64,000 nt of DNA from Limnanthes douglasii subsp. nivea (Eukaryota > Streptophyta > Magnoliopsida > Brassicales > Limnanthaceae), in NCBI GenBank assembly GCA_036936605.1, contig JAUPFV010000001.1:322426250-322490249 (forward strand), given 5' to 3'. A program made the position numbers and the translations under genes. This document shows, piece by piece, positions 21,713 to 33,880 of the stretch. Position 1 is the first letter of the stretch; each line of letters opens with the position of its first letter. The notes under the pieces are model-generated. The model was not told the DNA's origin. It was given only the letters and a program-made list of their open reading frames with translations, and did not search any database.

Positions 21713-24277
21713 TCACTCGCTATTCTCCTCCTCGGACTCCGTATCGTCCGACTCGTCCTCACAAATCACTCCCTCAAGTCGGCCCGCCTCGGTTACATCT
21801 AGCCACATCGCCCCAAGATGAAGGGTCGGGAAACGGTTATGGAACGAAAGCACATAGGCGGCTTTAGCATCGGCCGCCTCTTTGTCCGACCACTTCTTGC
21901 ACTTATTTGCAAATGCGGTGTTCGAAGCTTTCAGCTTTTGGATCTCCTGAGCTAGAGTGGCAGCACGATCTTCCCCGGCCTTTTTCGTCTCCTCCGAGAT
22001 ACGGGTAGCCTCTGCAGCCCGCCCCTCTGCTAATTCCTGCGCGGTCTTGGCACTCTGCACCGCCTCCTTTAAACGAGCGATTTCAGCCTCCGCGCCCGCT
22101 AGCTTCTGGCTCAGCTCGGCCGCCCTACGCTCTTTCAGGGCCGCGGGTACAAGCAGGTTGTACAAAGACAAGGCCAGTCCATCCGATTCTTGCATTGGGA
22201 AATGTGCGGCGAACCAAGCATCGTTAGCACTGGGTACCGAGGACCGCTGGAGGAGGCTGCGGCTGGAACCGATGCGTTGGGAAGGTCGGCATCATCCGGA
22301 ATCAACACTACAGGATCCATTGGCGATTTACCTTTAACCCCACCGAACTGATCAAACAGCTCTGGTACAGTGGGATTATCCGCCCCAGCAACGACCACGC
22401 TCTCTTTGGCCCGCCTTGGCTTCTTCTGCTTGGCCCCTTCAACGTCAGTTCGGTTTTTTCTCTTAGGCACCGGAGGCTGGGCCTGGTTAGATGCGCCACC
22501 CTCAGCATCATTCGCCGCTATCCGACCCGCTCCCTCCCCACCAGCTGCATTCTGACCCCCGACCTCGTCATCTGACTTTGGGCGCTTGCTAGGCGCCTTA
22601 TTGCATTTCGGGAGGTACAACTGATACCCAGGAGCGTCGGTTTTAGCAATAATGTCCTCCAGACTGGGGGGGCTCCCGCAGTTGCTCAATGGTCAGTATC
22701 TCCGACGAGCAACGCCAGAGGTTACTCTTGAGCAAGTTGGTGTCCTTGAAGGTCCGATGCATTGCCCGAACCCACTGCTTCTTTGAAAAATCCTTCAACA
22801 CTTGGAAAGTGTCTTCAGCAGCTTTCAAGAAGTCCTTCTTTAGCCCTTGCAAGAACTCCTTCGACACTGCACGGAGGGTCGGTATTAAAAAAAGAAAAAA
22901 AGAAAAAAAGAAAAAAAGAGAGAGAGGTACCGTCATAGACCCAGGACCGAAGCAGCTGCCTCTTATTCTCCGGGGTGTAGGGAAGACCGTTCTCCCAGTA
23001 CCCGCTCAGAAACACGAACCGATGCTTCCAGCCCTTATCTCCCTCCAAAACGTCGTTAACTATCTTCCACTTGTTTCCCAAGAAAGAGTAGAAGAACGGG
23101 GACTTAGGAGCCTTGGACAGACCTGACATAGTGATATATTCGTCCATAGGCATAACCCGACCTGAAAGGCGGGAAGCCATTATGCAGGACATTAAAGTGT
23201 ACCAGGCATTCGGCGTCAGCTGCGACGGGCTGATCTGGAGGGTGCGGAAGTAAAGCGCGATCTCGGGATCTAAGGGGAAGCGAAGACCCCAATTGAATAG
23301 CTTGGTAAACACCACTATTTCCCGAGATCGGACGTGAACAGGAGTTTCCCCAGGGACTTAGAACCGAACCGTGACGCATTTAGGAATTCCCCAACGAATC
23401 AGCAGCTCCTTGTGCTCGGACTCGGGGAAGTAGAGGTACTTTCCTTCGTAGAGAGAAACGATGTCCTTCGAAGGAAGCCAGTGGAAATATGAGGTGGTGA
23501 TTGCGGCCTCGATTTCTTTGGGCAGAGGATCGTCTGGAGGGTTAGCAGCGTTCCCAACAGCGGCGACGCTGACCTCCGCGGGAGCAATATCTACCTCTGA
23601 TTCTTCCAAATCGGGGATCGGAGCTTGGTCAGAGCTTCGGGCTGTAGCAGTGTTCGGATCTGACGATCGTACCCGAGAGCTTGAGGGTTCAGCAGCATTC
23701 CCAGAATGAGCCCGGTGAGCCGCGTCCAATTCCTCTGGCGTCAGCCGACGCTTAGGCAGACCTAAAAAAGTTACGGCAGTGTTAAGACCAGTCCGGTACC
23801 CTCGAATTGAGGGAGTAAGCTGAACCATTTCAAGATAATTACCTCCTGCGGGAGATGTAGGGGGACTGTTTTCGCCCATGGTCAAGAACTTAGTTTTGCG
23901 GACGCGTCGGGGCGGGAACGGAGGCGACGGAACGTATGAATTTACAGACAATGAGGTCAGATTCTCCGACCGAACTACAGGGAACGAGAGGAGCTGCTGC
24001 TGGAAGAAAGGACAATAGTCTCTGGAGATAGGCTAATCTCGGGAGACAAAGAGCCAGAAGGTTCGGGCAGAAGGAAGGATTCAGCAGGGATCGGGGTAGC
24101 TAAAACGGGGTCGTGAGGATGCGGGACGGGAGTAAATGGCTTGGAATTAGATCCCCAAATCAATCCAGCGCGTCGGTACTCTTCGGATCGGTCTCCGATG
24201 CTAGCCCACTCTTTGAAACTCCACACAGGCTTTTTCTTTTTCTTGGCTGGTGTTTGCTTCGGGTGTCGGGGTTTCAT
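21713..24277 (-). pseudogene. Antisense accessory gene of element 2, multi-exon, frameshifted
   Basis: Read leftwards from ATG 24277 (MKPRHPKQTPAKKKKKP). The first block stops at 23975-23977 and is out of frame with the next. GT-AG intron 23842-23762 precedes GLPKRRLTPEELDAAHR. The conserved core follows (FNWGLRFPLDPEI, LTPNAWYTLMSCIMASRLSG), with one TAA at about 23358. A second GT-AG intron (22930-22867) lies at the same position as the intron of elements 1, 3 and 4 and contains a CTTTTTTT-repeat tract. The final exon (VSKEFLQGLKKDF..., KAPSKRPK, KKPRRAKES) has a frameshift in a C run near 22675 and another near 22230. It ends with an Ala/Glu/Lys-rich coiled coil (KERRAAELSQKLAGAEAEI) and an acidic tail, with TGA at 21713-21715. 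Core and layout match the gene in element 1 despite low overall similarity. Function unknown. Confidence 0.75.
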
Positions 24278-24361
24278 AAAACAAACATTCCCTCTCTAGA
24301 AATGATCTGACAGCACTTTATCTCTCTAGAATGCCTCTGAGAGAAATCAAAAATTGTGGAG

Positions 24362-24369
24362 TATTTATA
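24362..24369 (-). promoter_or_regulatory. TATA box of the antisense gene, element 2
   Basis: TATAAATA on the minus strand (GCTTATAAATACTCC), about 90 bp before ATG 24277, with CTCTCTAG repeats in the leader. Same spacing as in elements 1 and 4. Confidence 0.65.
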
Positions 24370-24883
24370 AGCAACATTGAATGACCGAGGAATACCAATC
24401 GACAAAAGCACAGCGGGAAGACGAAGAGTCTCCCTAAAAAACTAGTCTGGCAAGGACGTATCCCATAAACAGGTGACACGTGTTGACCACCTTCTGAGGA
24501 AGGCTTACCTAGGATAGCCCCTTCGAACCGACTAATGAGATGGGCTTTCTTGACCTGATCCACCGCAAAGAACCGGCCCATCACAGTGGGGCCAGGGATA
24601 GAAGCCCAAGAAAACGCGGGAACCGACCTGACCAGAACCGTGAACACCGGGCAAGGAATGTCTAGCAGAGCCTGAGTATTGCCCTCGGGTAAAGTCAATT
24701 AAAAAACGCTTCGGAAGTGTCGTCAAACACCCGTGGGTCAGATTGGGACGGGCTACATCGTGGAATGCCCGATGCTTTTTGAAAAGGGATGATTCATCCA
24801 AGAATAAGCCGTTGGCCCGAAGCACTGGAAACTGCGGACGATAGGTGCAGGCCCGGCTATGAGTCTCCGCTCCTGATACTCCC

Positions 24884-24896
24884 GAAGACTGGGGGG
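24884..24896 (+). other. Polypurine tract of element 2
   Basis: GAAGACTGGGGGG, then CTAC, directly before the 3' LTR start at 24901. The stretch 24370-24883 has no coding feature; open frames there on the minus strand (24318-24825) resemble no protein I know. Confidence 0.65.
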
Positions 24897-24900
24897 CTAC

Positions 24901-25225
24901 TGATGAGGGTAGAATTCGCCGATATAAATAATGAGGGTTTAATTGTGGATAAAAGATACTTGGTGTAGTTATTAATGTACTTAGGATCTCTCGGGGACCA
25001 ATTTGTAAATACGGTATTTGCCAAAGGGCCTCATTAATTATGTAAACAGCCCACCAAGGATTTTAGTGGGTCCACCTTATTTTAGTATAAAAGGTGACCC
25101 ACTTTCTTGGTAGGTGGGACATTGAATATTATTCTATTCCACTCTCTCTCTCTTTACACTTTCTCTCTCTAGTCATATCAAGCACAAGATCCGAAATATT
25201 CTTCCAAACATTTATTGACTCATCA
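24901..25225 (+). repeat. 3' LTR of element 2 (325 bp)
   Basis: Same length as the 5' LTR, with 5 substitutions counted by eye and no indels. It is followed by the GGTTC duplication at 25226-25230. Confidence 0.96.
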
Positions 25226-25230
25226 GGTTC

Positions 25231-28200
25231 TTTTTATTAGTGATTTAGGTAGAAATTAGCTTTTTATATGGTAGTAAGGGATTACTTGAAGGAAAATTTC
25301 GATAAGGGTTACCTTGCCTCCATATGATAGAAGGTTTTGGCTCCAGTCTTGAGTTTTTATTCTAAGTATAGAGATTAGATCTTCAAAATTAGAAGCTTTT
25401 ATTCAGTTGTTGATAGTGATTCCCATGTAGTTTAAATGTAGACTTTTAATATTAAAGCCATAAATGTTATTGAGATTATTCAGCCTTGCTGGTGTGATTC
25501 TTATAGAAGGAATAATATTGGACTTCTCTTTGTTTATTGTCTGGCCATAGGCTTCTTGATATTCATGCAGGGTATTGTAGAGGTTGTGAAGACTGAAGGT
25601 AGATCCATTGGTATAGATGAAAATATCATCAGCAAATGCCAAACAACGAATTAAGGTAGAGCCAGTAGTCTTGTAACTTATGCTGTTGTTGGTTACATAA
25701 TGTGGTTTAAGACTTCTGATCAAGAATTCTTCAGCTAGAATAAATAGACTATGGGATATTGGATCCTTTTGTCTCACTCTATTTGTTGATTTGAAAAATC
25801 CTTTAGATATTCTATTAACAATGATAGAGAATCTGAAATTACTAGTAAGCACTTTATTATGTCTATGAATGGCTGATCAAAACCAAATGTATCCATAATT
25901 TGATTAAGGAAAGATAAAGATAGTTTATAAAAGGATTTTGTATGTCCAACTTGATGATTAGATTACCTTCTCTGTTCTTCTTGTTTAAATCATGAGCCAG
26001 TTCCTGCATCAAAAGAATATTATTTTCAATTTTCTACCTTTAACAAACTCACATTTCTCTTTAAATATGACTTTAAGAATCTCAGAAAGCCTATCATTAA
26101 GGATTCTTGAAAGGATTTTGTTGAATACCATCCACAAACTGATGGTCCTGTAATTACTCCAAGTCTACGGGTTATCCTTCTTTAGAATGAGACAAATGAT
26201 CGTGACAACGATACCTTGAGGAGTATATTCACCTTAAAAGAATGCTCTAACAACAGCACATATGTATTTATCAATTAGGTGGATTTAGTATTAAAACCAT
26301 CAACTCCAGCCATACTTGTATAGTTGTGGGCTTTCATAAAGGAGCCTCTATTTTGAGAAAGTATAGTCTTAAAATGGTCTATTTCTAAATCCCCAATCTC
26401 ATTTGGATCTTCAATCCAGGTATAATTGACCTTATTTTTTATATGATTTTTATTTCTCTATTCCTTACATAATTATGGAAGGCGATTATATTTTTATCAC
26501 CATTTATGGTCCATTTGGCATTTTTTTTGTTGCTAGTAACTTTTTTCCCTGACCAAGAGCTAAAGGTGATTAGCTTGGACTTTTTCCAGCTTAAATTTAT
26601 CTTCTTGGGGTCTTTGAATCTATAAAACACTTTTCAAGAAAACAAATTCTTCTTTAGATTGAAATATAACATTAAAATATTACCAAAATTCTGTGTGTTC
26701 CAAACGTTAAGAAAAAGTTTCAGCCTTTTATGTTTTTGCCAAAATGCAAAAAAAGAAGGATCTATCATTGGATCATTCCAATTTCTTTCTATTGATTGTA
26801 AACAATTAGGATGTAATAACAATATATTTAAAATTTTAAAAGAAGATTTGATTTTGATTGAATTATTAGAGAAATATATAAGTAAAGAAGAGTGATCTGA
26901 GCTTGTTCCTGCTAAATGCTTGACAGTAGTTGTCTCAAAAAAGTTTATTCATGCAAAATTGTATAGCATACAATCCAATCTCTTTCATTTGTGTGTGTCA
27001 GTCCATGTGAAGATAAATCCAATGTAGTTTGCATCTATTAGGTTGCATTCTCTGATAGTATCATTAAAATCATCCATGCTTTTTAGGCAAAGAGATGAGC
27101 ATGACAGTTGTTCAGAGGAGGAAGTGAGGGTGTTGAAATCACTCATTACTATCCAAGCTTTAGAGCAGTCAGTCATCCCTATAAGATTGTTCCATAGTTC
27201 TATCACGTGTTCCGTGATACATTTTGTATACACAATTGAGGAAAATACAAATTTTTATTAAGAGATAAGTGTATGACCTAAAGATGTATAATTTGATTAT
27301 GGTTGGCTAAAGTTTCCATTTTAAAATCATTTCTCCACATAATCCAAATTTTATTAGATATGTTAGTTGTAGCATTTTGAAATCCAAGAAGCTTTTGCAA
27401 TGAGAGGTAAGTGTTGAACATCAATAATAGGCTCCCGGATAGTTATAAAGTTGATTTTTTTTCTCTACAAATGGATTTAATTAATTTTCTAATGGCGTTG
27501 TTCCCAATGCCTCTAGCATTCCAGCATATAATGAAAACTGCCATTGAGGTGAGCCAGTTGAAGATCTGGCAAACCCATTAAAATGTAATGCCTTTGATGC
27601 ATTTTGTATTTTAAATATCTCATGTCCTTTATTTGACTCTTTAATATGGGCAATTGGGGTTGAAGGTAGGTTGCAGGTAGATTTGGGAGATAGATTATTT
27701 GTCTTGGGAGGTTTTGATAATTTGTTACTATAATCTTAAGTCTAGTGTCTAATAAGATGATGGTTTCATTGATTTCAGCTTCTTGAGTCATATGTATGAG
27801 GTTATTTATTTCAATTTGGGCCTCATTTAGGGTGTGAGGTTGTTTGATAATTGATTTAGAGGGAATAATCATTTCTAATGTGTGTGTTTTAGTTTTTCTT
27901 CTTGATTTTTGAGGCTTGTGATGTTATATCTACTTTTTTTTATATGGATTTGGATGGTTTGATTTATTTATGGTAATGTTATCTATATTATAGAAGATAG
28001 GATTATGGACTATAACATATTTGAGTTTATGAGGAAGGATAGGTTGTTGGTCTTCTGATGGTTGGTTTGTCTTAGGTTTGATTAGTTTTTTTTGCAATTA
28101 TTAGACTTGTGACTTATGTGCCATCATTCTGAGCAGTTTCTTGGTCTTGCTCCATATACAACAGGTGTTCAGAAACCTTGTTCATGTCCAAAATTAATTC

Positions 28201-29060
28201 ATATTTTAGAGATAGGTTCTTTTGAAATGTCTAACTCAAGTCAAGCCATGCAAGAATTGTACATAGCTTTGTTCTTTTTTGGGATCCAAACTTGTAGAGG
28301 ATTTCCTAAAGTTTTGGCTATAGCTTTGATGGTATCTTCTTAGTACATAAAGTTTCATATTCTAGGAAATGTAATCCAAGTTGGTGTAACTGGAGGTTCT
28401 CTTTTGGGTTAAAGTTTGGATTCTATTTGAGAATTCTCATGGTGGACTGAGCCACAGTCCATACGTTACGCCTCCATAATGTTTTCTTGAAGATATATCT
28501 CTATTAGGAAATGTCTATTATCCCAGAAAGCAAGGTTGACTTTGCCTTTGAATCCTAAGTTGTCAATTGTTTTTTAATATCCAACATTTTAGGACGTCTT
28601 ATGGTAAACTTGCCAATTGGAGTATGTTTATCCAATGATTCAAGTTATTTTTTGTCCTTGTTTGAGAATTCAATAGTTGGGTAGTATTATTTTAATGAAC
28701 ATTTAATTTCTTCATGAACACTGGTCTTTGGTAGGTGATTTCAACATAAGTTTTATGAGGTTCCATAAATTTTCTAAAGTTGATATTATTTTGTGTTCTC
28801 TACTCAAAAATAGGGTTATTTCTCAGATTTATGAAATTGTCAGGATTAGTAGGATGAAGGTTCTTGGTTTGGTAAACCTGATTCAGAGGTGAGAAGCTTG
28901 AGTCTTCTTTTGGATCTTGATGATGTTTAATTTTAATATCAAGCTGGCTTGTTTCATTATTTTCTTTTTCAGGTTGAGAGTTTGAGGCTCCTCGTGTTAA
29001 TGTCGATGGAGCAAAGTTGTTGGGATGCATCGCTGGAGGAGATGATACTGCAGAGTACAA
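25231..29060 (-). pseudogene. L1-type LINE, ORF1 and 5' two thirds of ORF2
   Basis: Read leftwards. ORF1 starts at the ATG 29030 (MHPNNFAPSTLTRG) and passes through broken frames to a zinc-knuckle-like stretch near 28180-28090. ORF2 begins with an endonuclease domain: WIVMSDFNTLTSS and CNLIDANYIGFIFTWTDT at 27233-26985. Spacer motifs follow (NWNDPM, WTINGDKN near 26500), then reverse transcriptase with GFFKSTNRVRQKDPIS and the catalytic FADDIFIY near 25660. KTQDWSQ... LLSYGGKVTLI lies near 25300. Plant L1 elements have exactly this order. Numerous stops and frameshifts make it a fossil. It continues in the same sense beyond element 2 at 17526. Confidence 0.85.
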
Positions 29061-29410
29061 GTGAGATCGATTAGAAAATAAGTTAGTATGTTAGTTCATG
29101 ATGTAAAAAATCTAAAATTGGATGATGCACGATTTCTTGATTATCAAGAAAGATTTTCTTGAAGAGAAAAATTCTACTTTTTGGTTATAACCAGAATAAA
29201 ATGATATAAGTTAGTAATAGTTATCATAATCATATTTTCTAACAAAAATACCATTGTATACAAAATCATCCATTGCGTGGACATTTGGTTCTCTTTGTTT
29301 AATTTTTGTGGTTTAAATTTTTTAACTCGAACAAAATCTAAAAATATCATTGACTTTTTTTTCCAGACTAACATAAAACATATATAAATTGTGAGCTTAA
29401 TTAATCATGC

Positions 29411-29760
29411 TCTCGCATCTATCATATAACATTTATTTCTCATATCTATTATCTAGCATTTATTTCTCACATCTATTATCTAGCATTTATATATCGTATT
29501 TAGCATTTCCATTTTAAAATTATTTAATTTTAACATTAGTCTTGCATATACTATTTTCATTTTACATTGGTCTTGTATCCAACATCTAAAATCCGCATAT
29601 ACCATTCCTATTTTCCACGGGTTTTGCATCTAGTATCTAAATTTTAGGTCTCACATCTATCATCTAACATGTAGGTCTTGGATCTATCATTTTTATTTTA
29701 CAAATCTCTCGCATATAGCAAGACACTATATGTTAGATGCGAGACACATGACACATGACA
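29411..29760 (-). repeat. Minisatellite block, 27-bp units, minus orientation
   Basis: Units starting TCTCGCATCT, TCTCATATCT and TCTCACATCT at 29411, 29438 and 29465 give a 27-bp period, and diverged units continue to about 29760. On the minus strand the motif reads AGATGYGAGA, the same word that dominates 32451-36600 in plus orientation. It may be part of an inverted terminal structure. Confidence 0.7.
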
Positions 29761-30913
29761 CAAACTTCATTCTCCTTATAGAATTCAAAAAATGTTTTTT
29801 TGGTTAAATCGTAATAAAAATTACCTAAAACACAGACTTATTTTATTTCTCTAAACAATCTCTAATCTTAAACCTCGAAACACAATCCAAATCTAATTTT
29901 TATCTTTCACCATTTCGATCATAATTTATCGGTTTACAATCTGATTTCGTTACTCGTATCCACTATTCGAAATTTTTTAATTTATTAATTTTGACAAGAA
30001 TCTGAAGAAAAAAATGAAATTTAAACAATGGAATCGAGAGGCGATGATTTTATTAAAGACAAAAAAGAGAAAAGATTTAGAGATGAGAGAGAAATTATTT
30101 AAAGAGGAGATAGAAAAGAAGAATCATAGAAACAAGATTTATTTTGCATTTAATAAAACTATATAATTTTGTAAACAAAATTAACCTTATAGAGTGAGTA
30201 AGTGTATTTGAGGTATAAAAAAGCTAGATATTATGTAGTAATCAGAAAAGTTGATTGAGTTTTAGGTGGTAATAAATAACAGTTGAGATGGTGACTATAA
30301 ATTATGTTTGCTTTTTGGTAGTTATTGATTCTTAAACCTATATTATATTACATTATATTATACGGCAAAGTACGAATAAATACTTACAAGTAAAGTTATT
30401 CTCTACTTACTATCCTTATTATCATTTATTCATAGCAAGCACCTAATTAACTTTCTTATTTACCATTTACTACCCATCTATTAATTTTGATAGTTAATTT
30501 TCTTTCTTTACAATTGTTTTTCTCTCTCCAACATTTGATACAGGTAATGTAACGTTTTATCTTTCATTTGAATTTGAGTTATTTTTCTTGTTTTCCCATT
30601 TGTTTTTTTGTATATTTTGATTTTCAGTTGATTTTTTCATATATAGATTCAATTTCGTCATTAATGTATATTGAATTTCCTCTTATCAGTCGATTTGAAG
30701 GTTTCTATAAATGTAAGCTTTGAAAATTTATTTTATTCTATTTTTGTTTTTTTACTCTGTAATATATAAATCAAAATGTTTAATTCAGTTAGTCTTATGG
30801 GTTTAGGTAGGTTTTATTTGACTTTGTAGTTTTTTGTCAATGGAAGGTTTGAAACCTATCATTTTAGGTAAGATTCATAATAAAGATGAAGTTCATAACC
30901 TATATTTTTAATG

Positions 30914-30931
30914 GTCTCGCAATTGCGAGAC
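30914..30931. repeat. Perfect 18-bp palindrome
   Basis: GTCTCGCAATTGCGAGAC equals its own reverse complement. It is made of two head-to-head copies of the GCGAGAC word that recurs through the next 6 kb. Confidence 0.9.
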
Positions 30932-31267
30932 GAAAGACATCATATAACTTCCTATAATAGTTGAGTGATGCTACACCTGGTTAATTCTCACAATGCGAGA
31001 GTTTTGTATTTCTCAATGTGGGATGCTAGACTATGTTAAATATTACATGCGAGAATTTTTGTATATTTCCATGATAATTGCGAGACTTTGTTAATTCTCA
31101 TATACGAGACTTTATTTTTTTCTATAATTGGTGTAATACTTAGTTAATTTTCACATGCAAGATTTTCTTATTTTTATGATATATGCGGGACTATTGTTAT
31201 TTTTTCAATGAAAAATGTGAGACACGTCTTTATTTTTTATTTTTGAATTTTCAAATACAAGTACAAG

Positions 31268-33880
31268 ATGTCTAAAAGTCGACTATTTATTTTTAAACTA
31301 ACTTGTGAACTTGCAATTCATGATCTTGGTCTATTTGAAGACTTTGAAGACATTTTTAATTTTATTTTAAGTAAGTATGATGTGTTGGTTCAAGGTGCAT
31401 TCATATTAAAATATTATTAAGGTGACCTCAACAATATTATATTAGGTTGTGATGGTGATTTAATATATTTGGTATCAGGTTTTGATACTTCGGAGGTTTT
31501 AACAGTTACTATAAATATAAAAATTGATATTATTGTTGATGAAAGTGTTAGAGAAACTACTCAAAGTTTATCTGAAGCTTCAAATTAAGATTTTTTTTAC
31601 AGGGAAAGTAGTTATGGTATGGATTTTATTGGTCATAAGAACAAATTACTTACTACTATTGGTTGAATTGATAGAATTAGTGGTAATAGACAAGTTTTTG
31701 AAGAACGTGCAATAGTTTTAAGATTAGCTATTAGTAGATTTGTTTTGGATGAAGTTTTTACTCTCAAATATATGCATATTACTAAAATAAAAATAATTTT
31801 TCATTGCAAGAAAAAAATATTCAAATGGTTCTGCTTTGAGACTTTATACGAAAATTTATAAGTCTACTGGTTTTATAGTTGTTAAGAAGTATGTTCAACC
31901 TTATATTTGTGAGACTGTTTTTTCGTAAACAAAGTAAAAAGCATTCATCATTGGTTTTGATTTTTAATAAGATACGGGAATGTATTAGGCATAACATTAA
32001 TGTTACGGTCATAATCGTAATGTTTTTTTTTATAAAAAATGATTACGGTTTAGATATCGAGTATCGTCTTTCATGGATTTATTTAAAGAAATCTAAGAGG
32101 CCTATTTCAGAAGATAGTTTTACTTTATATAAACTAGTTAAAAATTACTTCAATATATTGAAGATTCTTGATAGTAACAGTGACTACTTACTGGAGCATA
32201 ATTCGTAAACCAATGTCTACAAGCATTATTTCATAATATTTGTTTCTTGTCTTCACGGTCTTAATTCTTATCGTTTAATTTTATTTATTGATGAAACCTT
32301 TTTAACGGGGAAATATAGAGAGGTATTGTCATACATCATAGTTAAAGATGGTAACGATGGTGAGTTTTGTTCTTTACTATTTTTAATTACAAAACATGTT
32401 ATTTTTCTTATGTGAGATGCAAAATGTGAGAAAAAACATGTGATATAGACGATACTAGGCATAATAAATATGATAGATGCTAGACTGAGCATAGGCAATA
32501 TACTAGATATGAGCCTTGGTATAACGAATATAATATATGCGAGTTTACTCATAACCAATATAATATATGCGAGGCTGGGTATAACCAATATGATCGATGC
32601 AAGTTTAGTCTTAACTAATATGATACATGCGGGACTGGTAACCAATATAATATATATGAGACCATGTATAAACAATATGATAGATACAAGACTTAGCATA
32701 CAAATATGATAGATGTGAGACTAGGTATAATCAATATAATGCGAGACACCCCATATGATATTTGCGAGACTAATAACGTGCAAGATACACTAATAACAAT
32801 ATGATCTATATTTTTTTTAATAACTTTTTACAGGTATATTTCCTGTTGCAATTGTATACTTGGGGCAGGAGATTGTGAAAATTGGTTAGGGTTCTGGAGA
32901 TGTTGAAACCTTATTTGTTAGATCTTCCCGGTCACAAATATTATTGATTGTCATTTAGGTATTATTACTGTTGTTACTACTTTGTTTCCAAATTGCCATC
33001 ATGCATACTGTACTTTTCATCTTATAAATAATTTGAAATATTCTTTGAGTGGTACTTACACACCATTTAAGACTAAGATGATTTATATGTTTAGAAGATG
33101 TACTTATGCTACAACTTAGAACGTTTACATTCAATATATGGACGAATTTATTAAAGAATGAGGTTATAAAGTTATTAGATTTTAAGGAGAATTTACCTTT
33201 GGATAAATATGTTTGTGTTTTTTTCAAAGACAAACAGTATGGTTCTATGGCTTCTAAACCAAATAAGTCTTTCAATAATCAGATCAAATAGTATTATAAT
33301 TTACCTATATTGGAGTTAGTTGACATGATTAAATTATTATTTATGAGTCAAATTTCAAGATGTTATGTTCAGGATAAACGTTAGACTAGTGATTTATGAC
33401 ATGAATTTGAAAATAAGTTTAAAGAAAATATGGATAAAGGTAGTCCATGGGTAGTTCATTCGTCTACACCTGTTTTACATGAAGTTTTTTGTGATCTTGT
33501 TATGATTGTTGATTTTAGTGGATCTAAATATTCTTGTGGTGCGTGAAAACAACAGTATTTTAGATGCTCTCATGCTTTGGCTATCATTTTTATATTGATG
33601 AAAATCCTATGAAATATATTTCGTAAGCTCTTATAATGTAATATATTCATATGGCATACCCGCATTTACTACTTTTGGTTAAACATCTACTTAATTTTTT
33701 TTTTCCTAATATACTTCCTCCAATATTGAAAAAGGAGAATGGAAGAACTAAGAAAAAACATGTTCCATCTAGAGGAGAAATAAGTACCCAAAAGATAAAG
33801 TGGAGTCGTTTTTTTTAAATTTGGTCATAATAGATGATCATGTTTAAAAGTCTTGTAAGATAAATATAATTTTGATACTT
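31268..33880 (+). pseudogene. Mutator-like (MULE) transposase fossil with intron
   Basis: Degraded frames start near ATG 31268 (MSKSRLFIFKLTCELA). Recognisable blocks in order: FHCK...GSALRLYTKIYKSTGF with a CxT/H-like N-terminal zinc region near 31800-31910; FIDETFLTGKYREVLSY with VKDGNDG at 32282-32359, the region of the first catalytic Asp; FPVAIVYLG at 32836; a block with FPNCHHAYCTFHLINN near 32985-33040; and a SWIM-type zinc region (YSCGA, then RCSHALAIIF) at about 33525-33590. This is the order of MuDR-type transposases. A phase-1 GT-AG intron (32360-32833; GTGAGT...TTACAG) precisely joins KDGNDG to IFPVAI. Many stops and frameshifts make it nonfunctional. Confidence 0.75.
32451..32760 (+). 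repeat. 30-bp minisatellite, about 10 copies, inside the MULE intron
   Basis: Consecutive units like ATAACCAATATAATATATGC plus GAGGCTGGGT repeat every 30 bp from 32451 to 32760 with moderate divergence. The open frames called on both strands here are by-products of the 30-bp (codon-multiple) period and not genes. Confidence 0.9.

Larger units (their letters stand above)
17527..25225 (+). mobile_element. Element 2: non-autonomous Tat-like LTR retrotransposon with deleted pol
   Basis: Matching 325-bp LTRs (17527-17851 and 24901-25225; 5 mismatches counted) are flanked by a perfect GGTTC duplication (17522-17526, 25226-25230). It is inserted in LINE ORF2. Inside are a primer binding site, gag, protease, only the first part of RT, a 93-bp tandem array, and an antisense spliced gene with its own TATA box. 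RT breaks off at the codons for NLVLV (about 20873) and is joined directly to the post-integrase spacer, a loss of roughly 2.9 kb compared with element 1. Intact ends, near-identical LTRs and target duplications mean it moved, or was deleted, recently. The missing enzymes would have to come from another element. Confidence 0.95.
29061..31267. other. AT-rich spacer between LINE and MULE fossil
   Basis: No gene recognised. It contains the minus-oriented minisatellite block (29411-29760) and scattered GCGAGAC/GTCTCGC words from 30914 on. The stretch 29760-30900 is simple AT-rich DNA and may be the MULE 5' flank. Confidence 0.5.

Noticed and set aside
32268..32709. Repetitive hydrophobic protein frames on both strands
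   Set aside because: They are produced by the 30-bp minisatellite, whose period is a multiple of three. The same DNA is open on both strands and lies in a MULE intron.
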